From Tetranychus cinnabarinus (Eukaryota > Arthropoda > Arachnida > Trombidiformes > Tetranychidae), in assembly GCA_022266195.1 (NCBI GenBank), contig WHVY01000011.1, positions 744,001 to 808,000 on the forward strand: a DNA stretch of 64,000 bases. Direction: 5' to 3'. The notes under the pieces are model-generated. The model was not told where the DNA came from and made no database searches. It was given only the letters and a program-made list of their open reading frames with translations. The position numbers were made by a program, and so were the translations under genes. Numbering within the stretch: position 1 is the stretch's first letter; each line of letters starts with the position of its first letter. This document shows, piece by piece, positions 34,373 to 45,956 of this stretch.

Positions 34373-35521
34373 TTTAAGACAAAAAGTCTAAACTTTGGTA
34401 TAAATTATAAAAAAGTTAATTCATTAGATGAACATTGAGATCCTCATCTGAGCACAAAAAATGGATGGCCAAAAGTAGATCACTTGTTGTGTGTAGAAAA
34501 GGTTAAACTGGGATCTTTGTGTCCATGAATGTCTCAAAACCAGTTTATTAAGAACGCTTTGCTGTGGTTTCTAGTTATGGTTCTTTGGATGTTACTCAGG
34601 TGGCTCTCGACCTCAGGTCCGAATTATTAAGGGGTCAAGTTTATTTTGTTGTTCGATGTTGTAGTTGCACTGTGTAAGTTTTCCTCTTAAAGTTCATAGC
34701 TGATCTCATTCGCGTTTAGGTGAACATAATCGACTAATTGTAGAGTAAATTTTGATTCTGTTAAGAACCTGACCTGACATTTAATGCCAATAAGATCTTG
34801 AAAGCGAAAGTATATATAATTATTACCTCCTCCCCTTTAATTTGTTGCCGTTTAACTGGAAGTGAGAGCTACTTCGACGCATTAAACTGTTTCGCAAAGT
34901 AGGAAGGCCAAAGATTAGTAGTTACAGTGAAGTGCGTGAAGTTGAAAGTGAAAGTTGAAACATTTTACTGCAAACTGTAACAAATGTAGATTCGGAAAGA
35001 AAGTTGATACACAAAAGTTTGAAGATTCAATTTAGATTGAACTATTTGCAGCCAATAGATGTGAAAATATTACTTTTTTATTTTCTTTTTCATTTGTCAC
35101 CTGTTTATCAATCGCGGCAAAATGAATCACAAGTATCAACGAGTTAAATGAAAAATGAAAGTGTAACATCTTATTATTTATTATTTTATTATTTTCTTCC
35201 TTCGTCTACACAGAAATGTTTCTCAATTATTAATTTAACTGTGATTTTTACTGGACTATTAGTCTTTCTAGTGTCAAAAGTGCCATAAGGAATAGTAAGG
35301 ATCTCCATCTGAAGTCACCCAATATTTGCTTTTAACGGTTTTCATCTAATCTGTGATCTGATGATTTGTGGATTTATTTTTGCTTTTTTCTGAACAACTT
35401 CGAGGTTGGAATAACCTTTAATCCTTATTTGCGATTTGGAACAATGTTATTATGACGAAGCGAAAAGTTAATTTGCTAAAATTTCCATTATATTTAAATC
35501 AACATCTTGACTATCAACAAA
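34373..35521. other. UBL upstream block, then 5' flank of phospholipase copy 2
   Basis: 34450-34660 is the conserved upstream block of UBL copy C. From about 34690 the sequence repeats the 5' flank of phospholipase copy 1. No other gene was found. Confidence 0.55.
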
Positions 35522-36458
35522 ATGATAAATTTGCATCTACAAAGGTTGTCATCGTGTGTTCGTTATTTGATGTCACCAACAAAATTGGGTTTAACAATTG
35601 TTTTGCTTTTCATGTTCATTTCAGTTAACATGATTTATTTTTTGGAAACAACAAGTTATACAGAAGTTGTTATTACTTCCAAACCAAGTAGTTTAGTCAA
35701 ATCTGTTGCAAATATGGAATCATCTGAAGCAAAAGTTTCACCTTTACAAAATAGTAACACTTTTTTATCTATTAATAACAGCAATACTCATCAAAGTGTC
35801 ATCGATACAATTAGTTATAATGATAAGAAGAGCATAAATAGTGATTTTTTATCAGCGACTTCATCACCTAACCAAAACAATAACAACGATTTGATAAGTA
35901 GTGTCCATCGCTCGTTACGTGTTAAACGAGGTTTAATACAATTAGCTTCTATGATCAGATGCGTCTCTGGTTGTGAACCCTTTCAGTACAAAGGTTATGG
36001 TTGTTTTTGTGGTCTCTTTGGATCAGGAAAACCTGTTGACCCAATTGACAAGTTAGTCGACTATTGTCTTTCCTCTTTATATCGTTTCTTAAAATATTTA
36101 TTCTCATTCATTTAGATGTTGTCTCAAACATGATCAATGCTATGCAATGGCGCCTTGTCATCAATTACTCCTCTATTTAATGCCATACAGTTGGGATTGT
36201 GTTGCTCCTGGCTATGCTAATTGTGGTAAGCTGATTAAGTGTTTGGTCTCTAACAATTAATTTTATTTTCTATTAAAACAATGATTATTCTTTCCATCCT
36301 CAGCTCTAACTGATTATGAACAATCAAAGGATAAATGTGGATTCTCTCTGTGTGAATGTGACCGAGTCTTTGCTGAATGTATTAGTAAATATCCATGTCC
36401 ATCATCTAAAGCCAAGTGTCCATACAAGCCAATGGTGTTGACTGTCTATGGTAAATGA
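35522..36458 (+). CDS. Secreted or membrane-anchored phospholipase A2, copy 2
   Basis: Exons 35522-36051, 36116-36225, 36304-36458; 264 aa, exactly 5367 bp downstream of copy 1 and with identical exon and intron lengths. The furin-type site, the YGCFCG Ca2+ loop and the catalytic HDQCY are all kept. Identity with copy 1 extends through the introns and about 680 bp of 3' flank, so the duplication is very recent or is kept uniform by gene conversion. Confidence 0.88.
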
Positions 36459-39126
36459 GAAGCTCTGGACCAAAGTCAGATTCATGACGGATTCAAGTAA
36501 AGAAACTTTTATGAAAACTCAAAAATTATCTTGAAAATGGCCATTTCTTCCTCGATAATTTATCTGAATCATTACATTTGTATACAATGTTAACCTTAAT
36601 TTAAATAATCTCCTTTGTGTCATCACCTCTAAAGGCTTCAATTTATTATAATTTAAACTCTCTTTTGCTGCAGATTAGAAGAGCTAAGGCAAATTAGTTC
36701 ATATCAAAGACGTGCAATGCTCTAAACTCAGAACGTTGAAAGATAAGAACGAAGAATCCAAACCAAACTTTATCCCTAACTGAAAGTTCTACAGTTAACT
36801 GTTAACTTTTTATCTTCGCTCATCATCTTCTCCAATCATTAACACGGCGACAGTTTAATTTCCTCAACTGTTTGGGATTCCTCGAGTTGAAAAAGACTGA
36901 CCGTTGAAATACATATTGACATTGACTTTGACTGTGATTTCACTTTCATTCGGATTCCTCCAAAATCTAGTCCAGTAAAAGTTCAATGAGGCCATGACCT
37001 GATACTGTAAACGGTCCCTTAACAAACACCAAATGGATCAACTATTAATTAAAATTATTTTTTAAGCTTGACATTAGTTTAGATGATGAACAAAAAGAGC
37101 TCAGCTTTTTATTCAATCTATCAAAGGTTATCAATATACACTTCTTCAGCCTTCAAGGTAAGGTAGACTTTAAAGTCATGTAAAAAAGGTATTGAAAGAA
37201 AGTTAAGTAAAAAAGCAAACAAAACGATTACGGTAATGATAATGATGATAGAAATCATTGATTGGTATAATATTCAGTGAAACCCCGGGGATGTTTATTG
37301 ATAAAAAAGTTAAGGTCAGCCCGACTCAAGTTGATCAAAAGTTAAAGGCAACAAATTAATTGGTTTCCGGGTCAATAGATTAACAAATTGTCCTTCATTT
37401 ATCCAAAGTACAAGGTTGTCATTTAACTTGATCATTTTTCATCAAACATCATCTTCATACTTTAATTAGTGTGTGTAACAAACCATTTGATTGTATTGCA
37501 TTTTCAATTAAATTGTAGTGAAAGTGAAACCAGCAAAATTGGAAAAAAGAGAAATATTGAAAAAAAACTGAACTTCATGTCGACTGAATTGAAGACTTAT
37601 TGATAATTGGAATCGAGAGGAAGAAGTGAAATACATCAACATCTTTAAACAAATATCTTCATCTCTAATTATCTGAACAAATTGAAATTCAAACATAAAG
37701 AGCCGTTTAAATGTTAATCTTCTTGAAAATTAATTGTTCATTTCCTTCATTTTACCTCTCAAATGGTTTCGCATAATTTATGTGCATTTAAGACCTATCA
37801 AGCTGTATATTGTTATTAAAAAATTGAATGTAACATTATTGCAAGATTAAGTCTTAATGATTAGCATTTGAATTGATTAACAAGAAACAGAAACGCTCTT
37901 AACTCGATTGTCTAACATTAACCGCAAAGTTGTTTACTGATGTTACTTTTTGATTCAGTCTTTGGGTTAATTCGGTTGGCTATTGAGCTGAACAGATAAT
38001 CATCCGGAAGAATGGATTGATTAAGGCTAGCTGTTTGATTGTTTTGTCTGTTGTCAACCCAAGTTAACATGATAAACGTGATTGAAAAATTGGTGTTTAC
38101 AATTGATTGTGATAAATCTTGGTTGAACTGGATGTTGCCATGAATACTGAGTTGAGGAAAAAAAACTCACAAATTGAAATGAACACAAATTACATTTCCA
38201 ATGAGATGATCTCCTTACACAATTAGATATTATTGTGATTTGTATTATTTTTTTGGCATGTTGCTGCTTCTACTTTTTTTATGTTCAACTTGTTGATCCA
38301 TCCCTTTATCCATTTCTAATGGACGTCAGTTTAATAAGTAAACAATCAACAATCAAAGTGAAATGCGAACAATAAAGTTAACTACTTCCGATGAGTGTTT
38401 AAATGGGTCTAAACTGTTTAGCAGGTCAATAAGGAGAGCTTTTGAATGTTGATTGTAACAATGTTGGTAATGAGATTTGAGTAGCTTCTGTCAATGATGA
38501 GTCCAATAAATTATCAACTACTATTTAACTCATTCTCATTCAATCAACAATCATTATCTCAACCATTAGTTGGTATTATTGCAACTATTAGTTTTTATTA
38601 TTGTCATTATGAATTTCTTATTGGCTTCTGAATTTTACTTTTCCATTCAAAATGCCATTATTTACATTTTAATACTGTTTCTTTAAAACCTTTTCTGTTG
38701 CCTTTATTTCAATCTAAATTTCCGGATCCCAAGCATCATAATAATTATTATTAATTGAACTTATAACAGAATTGATAAAAAAACAGATTCACAAATTGAT
38801 CAACTAATAACGTAACTAAATTGGAAAACTTTTGCATTGAATTTTTATTGAGTAGTTCAAGAAATGAAACCTTTAGTAATCATGATCATGAAAATTGTTG
38901 ACATGCAGTTGATTCTCTTTTTGATCACCTTGATTATCAGGAAGACGATAATTTAATTGCTGATTTTTTCTTCAATATATTAGTAATGTGGCACAATAGT
39001 TATTTTGATAAAATATCAACAAAAGAAAGTAGGTTTTAGTCAATCGATCAACTAATCAACCATTAAATTGTTGAACATGCAGTTTTTGCTTTCTAAGTTT
39101 TATCAGGTGAATACATAGTATCTTCA
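36459..39126. other. Phospholipase 3' flank, then intergenic stretch without gene
   Basis: Up to about 37135 the sequence repeats the flank of phospholipase copy 1. From there to 39126 only short, low-complexity ORFs are found on both strands and no repeat or RNA gene was recognised. Confidence 0.5.
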
Positions 39127-39977
39127 TTAACCTCGGTAACGCAAATAGTAATTAGGGAACGGAAAAGGAAATGGAGAAGGTTCGAGCCTCGCTCTGCATT
39201 TTAGGCGAGTAAGGTGTTCAATATTCAAATCTAATTTCACTTTTCTTGCCGCTTCCGATGTTACTCGATCAACTCTTGTATACAGAAGTTTCTGCAAGTG
39301 TTCGGATTTGATGAACTGTGACAATTTGTTCGAAAATAAACGACTACCCAAATGGTGACAGTAATCTGGGTTACAACCATTTTCATTAACCAGATCACTA
39401 TGCAACAGATAAAAGCAACAGAAAATACTAGGATCGTCACGGAATGACATCAGCTCCGTTGTGAGAAAATAACAATCGCCATCGTAAAGACTTTCCATTG
39501 CATACTCTTTGTTTACATCATACTCCCGAACCCGTCTTTTCAAAAAGAATTAATAAAGAGAATTAAAATTCTGAAAAGCTAAATGATGAAGTTAAATAAA
39601 AATCATAAATAAATAATTTACTGCTTAATGATTCCGGGGTTTAGGTGACCGAAACCGGTAGTCGGTAGATATGGATTTTGCACGTCGATAAGAAGTTGAT
39701 ATTCAACTGGTATTCCTGTGTATGCTGCTAACTATTGATAGAGATATTAATTAGAGATTACTCATTTCTTTGTCTTTTCTTTTGACTTACCTGATGAAAC
39801 AATTGATTCCTGTAATCGAAACTTTCATTTGACCAATCAATTGTAATCTCATGATAATCCTCATCCGAATGTCTCACTTTTATCGTAACTAAACACAAAG
39901 AGTCATTTATTTTAAATTTGAGATGAAAACAAAAGAAACTTACTTTTATTAGGAGTATTACTGTTATTTTCATTCAT
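39127..39977 (-). CDS. UBL-family protein, copy D
   Basis: Minus-strand exons 39977-39944, 39888-39791, 39731-39622, 39535-39127; 216 aa. The usual acceptor of exon 4 (TTCTTCAG) has changed to TTCTTTTTG; the next AG (GAAAAG, then ACGGG) keeps the phase at the cost of two codons. The plan is otherwise as in B and C: YTGIPVEYQ, MESLYDGDCYFLTTEL, NPDYCHHLGSRLFSNKLSQF, ending YLRYRG. It is likely functional if the shifted acceptor is used. Confidence 0.68.
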
Positions 39978-40261
39978 TTTAAGACAAAACGTTTACAAGT
40001 TTGGTATAAATTATAAATAAGTTGATTCAATAGATGAATATTGAGATCCTCATCTAAGCACAAAAAATGGATCACTTGTTGTGTGTAGAAAACTGTGATC
40101 TTTGTGTCAATGAATGTCTCAAAACCAGTTTGTCAAGAATCTTTGCTGTACTTTGTAGTTATGGTTCTATGAATGTAACTAAGGTGACTCTCACGACCTT
40201 AACTCTGAACTATTTTGCTATCCTCAAGAATTTGGAATGTTGGCTAAAGTTTGTAAATTTT

Positions 40262-40560
40262 AAAATCATAATGGCGGTTAACAGCAGGTTTTAGCTCTCG
40301 AGGAGCAGCTTGGATGACATTTAGGACACTAGCATAAACAAATAGTTGACGCAGGTTGAATATTTTCTTTATTGATATATACACTGATATTATTAGAACA
40401 CATATTTAACAATTAATTCAAATTCAAATTTATGGATAAAGATTAAAATTTTAAGGAAACAATTTGTTTGAAACCAATGTATTCTAGAGGGATTTTTCAA
40501 ATCAGTTCTGATTAATAGAAATGAGAAAGCATCTATTGATAGAAATAGTAGTCAAATGTT
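40262..40560 (-). pseudogene. 5' fragment of the Mad3/BUB-like gene (array fragment 1)
   Basis: On the minus strand the sequence carries the promoter-proximal flank (40430-40560) and the first codons of the 19222-type gene, with recognisable pieces up to the region coding for ELKP and VNRH. It is degenerate and truncated. It follows an orphan UBL upstream block, which shows that a UBL gene was lost between them. Confidence 0.65.
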
Positions 40561-40679
40561 TTTGAAACTTTCATCTTTCAAGACAAAAAGTTTTTAACAA
40601 GTCATGTTTTCTGTTCAAAAGTTCATATAATTCAATTTATTTGATAGAAAATGATATAAGGCTGAGGTTGAATCAACCA

Positions 40680-40900
40680 AGATAACGTTGATAGAAAAGG
40701 TTGACCTAAGATCTGTTCTATCTTTGAATGTTTCTCAAAACCAGTTTCAAAGAAACTTTGCAATCATCTCGAGTTAGACGACGATGAATGTAACCTAAGT
40801 GACTCTCACTACCTTAACTTTGAGTTATTAGGGTGTCAAGTATATTTTGTGATTCGATATGAAATGAAGCTTAAATTGTGGCCTTTTTTGGTTAATACAT
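40680..40900 (-). promoter_or_regulatory. Orphan UBL upstream block
   Basis: The block with TCTCAAAACCAGTTTC, GAATGTAACCTAAGTGACTC and TTAGGGTGTCAAGTATATTT matches the upstream regions of the UBL genes, but no UBL coding sequence follows on the minus strand. A deleted eighth unit is the simplest explanation. Confidence 0.6.
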
Positions 40901-40954
40901 TATTCATTTGTATGGCCAAAATGAAGAAAAATTATCTAATCAATGTAAAAAATA

Positions 40955-41311
40955 GGTGAGAGTAAGGTTTTACGGACTAAGGAGGGGCAACATGGGACAT
41001 TTAAATTAAAATCCAATCAGGTTAATCTTTTAAAATTAAGTCTAATCGTTATAATCAAAGAGTAGAGGAGGTGGTCTTCTTTACTCTTTGGTTATAATGG
41101 TAATTGAACTAATTGTTAGTTACTAATCTTGTCTCAAATCCATGGATACTGAAGGAGGAGAAGAGAAAATTCCGATTAATCATTAATTTCAAATGAAAAA
41201 CAATTAATCTCAAATGTTCACCTGTTGTGTACTAATTATCCATTTTACCATTGGTTAGCGAAAGTGTGTGATTCTTAAGTTCCGTCTTAGTCCGTAAAAC
41301 CTTAACTCACC
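40955..41311. mobile_element. 357-bp inverted-repeat element (MITE-like)
   Basis: The left end GGTGAGAGTAAGGTTTTACG and the right end CGTAAAACCTTAACTCACC are inverted repeats of about 27 bp that continue to GGACTAAG, with a 1-bp indel. An inner inverted pair (around TATAATCAAAGAGTA and TACTCTTTGGTTATAA) makes the centre foldable. It has no coding capacity. No clear target-site duplication was seen. Confidence 0.65.
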
Positions 41312-41419
41312 GATTTTTCCAAATCAATATAAATAAGGGAGCATCTGCTCTAATCTAATAAAATTTTAGTAAATGTTTGATTAAATAAAACATTTGTCGA
41401 CAATTCACAGAGATTTAAG

Positions 41420-42736
41420 TTAGCCACGATAACGTAAATATAGTCGGTCAAAATTAAACCGTCGCAAAACAGGGTATGCTGAGATCACTGCAGTGCATTT
41501 TAAATTCATTAGATTTGCAATATTCAAATTGACTTGCATTCTATGCAATTCCTCCAGACTTGGGCCTCCTCCTCGACTTAGGATTGTTTGCAATTCATTT
41601 GATTTCATCAACTCTGCAAATTTCTTCGTAAAATATCGACGACCCAGGTAATGACAATAATGCCTGTTACATTCAGCTGCATTAACCAAACTCGCATGCG
41701 ACAAGACATGATCACAGCTAATTCCATGATCACCATCCAATGCCACAATTCTGGTTTTGAGTAGAAAACAATCGCCATCATGAAATGTATTCATTGCATG
41801 TTCTTTAGTATCGTATTGCCAACCATATACTGCACTGTAACTTCTGAAATATTGATGAAAACGGATTAAATCTAAAGAAAGGCAATAAAAAATTTTGATA
41901 AAATCATTTACTTATCCTTCCATTCGGTATTTTGCAGACCACTACTGCGGTTAAACTCATTATTCACTTCAATATATTAGGGGGTCTCACGCAAATCGAA
42001 CCAAATTTGTTATTTCACTGAATTTGATCTGATTATTGTATTGAGATGAATTTCGGTAATCAATATATTAAGTAATTCAAATATTTTTTGCAATTAACAA
42101 AAATTAAATATCTCAATTAGTTCAGGAGTTATTTAAATGCAATTAAAAAATCACAAAAATTTACATGTCCCATTGAATAACATTGATTTTAATAAAAAAT
42201 ACAGTTCATGCATAGGGTCCCCCCTTTGACCATTTTTAAAAATACAGCTCGTTTTTCATTTTTGATTTTTTGTCTTTTTTAATTGCATTTAAATAACTCT
42301 TAAACTAATTGAGATATTAAATTTTTGTTAATTGCAAAAAATATTTGAATTACTTGAGATACTGATTACCGAAATTCATCTCAATACAATAATCAGATCA
42401 AATTCAGTAATATAACAAATTTGGTTCGATTTGCGTGAGACCCCCTAATACATTTGATGCTCAACTGGAATGCCTGTGTATGCTGATAACTATTGATAGA
42501 GATATAAATTAGAAATTATTAATTTCATTGTCTTTTCTTTTGACTTACCTGATGAAACAATTGTTTCCTGTAATCGAAAATTTCATTTGACCAATCAATT
42601 GTAATATCATGATAATCCTCATCCGAGTGTCTCACTTTTATTGTAACTAAACACAGAGAAACATTTATTTTAAAACTAAATTGAAAAACAAGTGAAACTT
42701 ACTTTTATCAGAAGTATTACTATTATCTTCATTCAT
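41420..42736 (-). pseudogene. UBL-family copy E, interrupted by a transposable element
   Basis: Minus-strand parts: 42736-42703, 42646-42549, exon 3 split into 42489-42451 and 41976-41912, and 41843-41420. All exon borders, phases and the YLRYRG end are intact, but a 472-bp element sits inside exon 3 right after YTGIPVEHQ and brings a TAG stop at the junction. Without the element and one TA the exon would be 104 bp, exactly as in copies A, F and G, so the gene was intact when hit. As it stands it would make only a truncated ubiquitin-like piece, unless the element is spliced out. Confidence 0.82.
41977..42448. mobile_element. 472-bp foldback element with long inverted repeats, inside UBL copy E
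   Basis: It starts TTAGGGGGTCTCACGCAAAT and ends ATTTGCGTGAGACCCCCTAA, with TA on both flanks (41975-41976, 42449-42450). The inverted arms run about 170-180 bp each with few differences; the roughly 110-bp centre has no ORF. TA duplication and termini fit a non-autonomous Tc1/mariner-like or related foldback MITE. High arm identity and an otherwise intact host exon indicate a recent insertion. Confidence 0.85.
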
Positions 42737-43244
42737 TTTAAGACAAAAAGTTTAAGCTTTTGTATAAATTATAAATAAGTTGATTCCATAAAGGAACATT
42801 GAAAAAGTCATTTAAGCACAAAAAATGGTGAACCAAAGGTAGATCACTTGTTGTATACAGAAAAGGTTAAACTGTGATCTTTGTGTCAATGAATGTTTCT
42901 CAAAACCAGTTTGTCAAGAATCTTTGCTGTACTTTGTAGTTATGGTTCTATGAATGTAACTAAGGTGACTCACCCTACCTAACTTTGAATTATTGTGGTG
43001 CCAAGTATATTTTGTGATTCGATATGAAATGAAGTTTAAATTGTGACCTTTTTTGGCTAATACATTATTCATTTGTATTGCCAAAATGAGGAAAAATTCT
43101 TCTAATCAATGTAAAAAATATGTGCTCGATTTTTCTCTTAACATCAAAAATTTCTCTTGGTTCGCTTTGCCATTTTTTCTTGTAATGCAACCATTTGCGA
43201 TACCGAATCTCTTGAGAAGAGTTCTGTTCTGTTCTCTTCCGATT

Positions 43245-43470
43245 CAGTTCTCTCGAGCAGCAGCTTGGATGACATTTAGATCACTAGCATCAACCTTTTT
43301 AAGCTTGCAAACAGTTGACAAAGGTTGAACATTTTCTTTGTTGATAGTTCTCACTAGTGTGGTTTGAACAAATATCTAATTATTAATTATTAATTGAAAT
43401 TGAAGTTTTATAATCAAAGATTAAAATAAAAAAACTTTTTTGGGAGACTTTTACAAATCAATAGAAACGA
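43245..43470 (-). pseudogene. 5' fragment of the Mad3/BUB-like gene (array fragment 2)
   Basis: The minus strand reads the KEN-box start region (ENVQPLSTVCKL-like), then the stretch coding for DASDLNVIQAAAR, and breaks off. It lies between UBL copies F and E, downstream of F. It has no GLEBS motif and no usable full frame. Confidence 0.7.
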
Positions 43471-43576
43471 GGAAGCATCCACTAATAAAATTTTTATTTG
43501 ATTGTTTTTATTAGATGAAATTATTCGAATAAATTGAAAGCAAAACTTTTTTATCAACAATCGACAGAGATTCAAG

Positions 43577-44414
43577 TTAGCCACGGTAACGTAAGTACAT
43601 TTGGTTAAGATGAGACCGAAATAGATCAGGCCAAGCTGAGATCCGCCCAGTGCACACTGGCTCCATAATATGTACAATATTCAAATTGAGTTGCACTCTA
43701 TGCAATTCCTCCAGACTTTGTACTCGCTGACTTGCGATTGTTTGCAATTCATTTGATTTTATCAACACTGCAAATTTCTTCGTAAAATATCGACGACCCA
43801 AGTAATGACAATAATGTCTGTTACATTCAGCTGCATTAATCAGACTCTGATGCCTCAATTCATATCTACAAACCAATCCAGTACCATCTGCAAAAATTCT
43901 CGTTCTGAATAGAAAACAATCGCCATCTTGCAAAGTATTCATTGCGCGTTCCTTGCTCTCGTATTCCCAATCCCAGCTCTCATTAAAAATTCTGAAAAAT
44001 TTATGAAAAAGGATTAAATCTAAAGAAAGGCAATCAAAAAGTTGGATAAAACCGTTTACCCATCCTTCCATTCGGTATTTGTCAGACCACCACTGCGATT
44101 TGATCCGTGCTCCACTCCAACATACTCTTGATGTTCAACTGGTATTCCTGTGTATGCTGATAACTATTGGTATCAGTAAAATATAAACTAAAAATAACTT
44201 GTTTCATTATGTTTTCTTTTGACTTACCTGATGAAAAAATTGCTTCCTGTAATCGAAACTTTCATTTGACCAATCAATTGTAATCTCATGGTAATCCTCA
44301 TCTGAATGTCTCACTTTTATTGTAACTAAACATAACAAAGAACATAATATTTTGAAACTGAGTCGATAAAAAATGTAACTTACTTTTATCAGGATTTCTA
44401 TTATCTGCATTCAT
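43577..44414 (-). CDS. UBL-family protein, copy F
   Basis: Minus-strand exons 44414-44384, 44325-44228, 44163-44060, 43991-43577; 215 aa. Exon 1 is one codon shorter than in the other copies. The ubiquitin-like region (YTGIPVEHQ) is followed by MNTLQDGDCFLFRTRI, the motif ECNRHYCHYLGRRYFTKKFA and the YLRYRG end. By its C-terminal exon it groups with copy E and more loosely with A and G. Frames and splice sites are intact. Confidence 0.75.
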
Positions 44415-44764
44415 TTCAAAACAAAAATTAATATTTCATGTACAAATTATTAATATATAAAAGTTTATTATAAGATGAATGATAAAATTTTCATTTAAGA
44501 ACAAAAAGTTGCAGTCAAAAGTAGATCACCTGAGTGTGCAAAGGTTAAACTAAGATCTGTTTGTCTATGAATGTTTCCCAAAACCAGTTTTCAAGAAGCT
44601 TACCCGTGATTTCGAGTTATGGTCCTAATAGGGTTGTCATATGAATGTAACCTAGGTGACTCTCAATCCCTTTACTTTGAAATATTAGGGCGTCAAGTAT
44701 ATTTAGCGGTTCCCTATGAAAAAGTTTGCTTTGTGACCTTTGGGCTGTTCCGGTTTGTTCTCTT

Positions 44765-45010
44765 CCGATTCAGTTTACTCGAGGAGCAGTTTCAATGACA
44801 TTTACATGTACATGTAGACCACTCGCATTTTCAAGCTTGCAAATGGTTGACAAAGGTTGAACATTTTCTTTGTTGATAAATACACTAGTGTTTGAACAAA
44901 TATCTAATTGTTCATTTTGTTAATTGAATTTAAAGTTTGATAATCAAAGATTAAAATAAAAAATTATATACGGGAGACTTTTACAAATCAATAGAAATGA
45001 GGAAACATCC
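44765..45010 (-). pseudogene. 5' fragment of the Mad3/BUB-like gene (array fragment 3)
   Basis: Downstream of UBL copy G on the minus strand, the KEN-box start region (INKENVQPLSTICKLE) is readable, followed by a degenerated stretch and a stop. The flank at 44960-45010 matches the sequence ahead of the 18039 and 19222 genes. It is the counterpart of the 18039 fragment behind copy A. Confidence 0.72.
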
Positions 45011-45105
45011 ACTAATAAAATTTTAGTTGAATGTTTTTATTAGATGAAAACATTTGAATAGTTTGAAAGCAAAACTTTTTTATCAACAATCGACAGAGAT
45101 TCAAG

Positions 45106-45956
45106 TTAGCCACGGTAACGTAAGTACATATGGTTAGCATTAAACCGAAATAGACCAGGCCAAGCTGAGATCTTCGCAGTGCACACTGGGTGTGTAAGAT
45201 GTGCAATATTCAAATTGAGGTTCATTCTTAAAAATTCCTCTGGTTGTTCGCCAACTCGTAAGCCATTTTCATCACAAATTTTTCGCAATTCATCTGATTT
45301 CAGCAACTCTGATACTCTTTTTGTGAAAGATCGACGACCCAGGTAATAGCAATAATTTCGTTCGCATCCAGTTTCATTAACCAGACTCTGATGCTTCAAT
45401 GTATATCTACAAAACAATCCAAAATCAGCTGTAAAAATTCTCGTTCTAAATAGAAAACAATCGCCATCATGGAAAGCATTCATTGCGAGTTCCTTTGAGT
45501 CGTATTCCCAATCCCAGACCTCATTAAAAATTCTGAAAAATTTATGAAAAAGGATTAAATCTAAAGAAAGGCAGTCAAAAAGTTAGATAAAATCATTTAC
45601 CCATCCTTGAATTCGGTATTTAGCAGATCACCACTGCGATTTGATGCGTGCTGTACATCAACATACTCTTGATGTTCAACTGGTATTCCTGTGTATGCTG
45701 ATAACTATTGATATGAGTAAAATGTAAACTAGAAATTAATCACTTTCTTGTTTTTTCTTCTGACTCACCTGATGAAACAATTGTTTCCTGTAATCGAAAA
45801 TTTCATTTGACCAATCAATCGTAATGTCATGATAATCCTCATCCGAATGCCTTACTTTTATTGTAACTAAGCATTACAAAGAAAAAATTTTATAACTGAT
45901 TTAATGAATAAACAAAACTTACTTTTATCAGATTTCCTATCAACTTCTTCATTCAT
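45106..45956 (-). CDS. UBL-family protein, copy G
   Basis: Minus-strand exons 45956-45923, 45866-45769, 45704-45601, 45532-45106; 220 aa. The second intron starts with GTGAGT instead of GTAAGT. Plan: ubiquitin-like region (YTGIPVEHQ), MNAFHDGDCFLFRTRIF, ERNYCYYLGRRSFTKRVSEL, FRFNANHMYLRYRG. It is the closest relative of copy A and lies directly downstream of intact LEO1, so the LEO1-G-BUB-fragment block is the probable source of the copy at 15.2-18.3 kb. Intact and likely functional. Confidence 0.78.
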
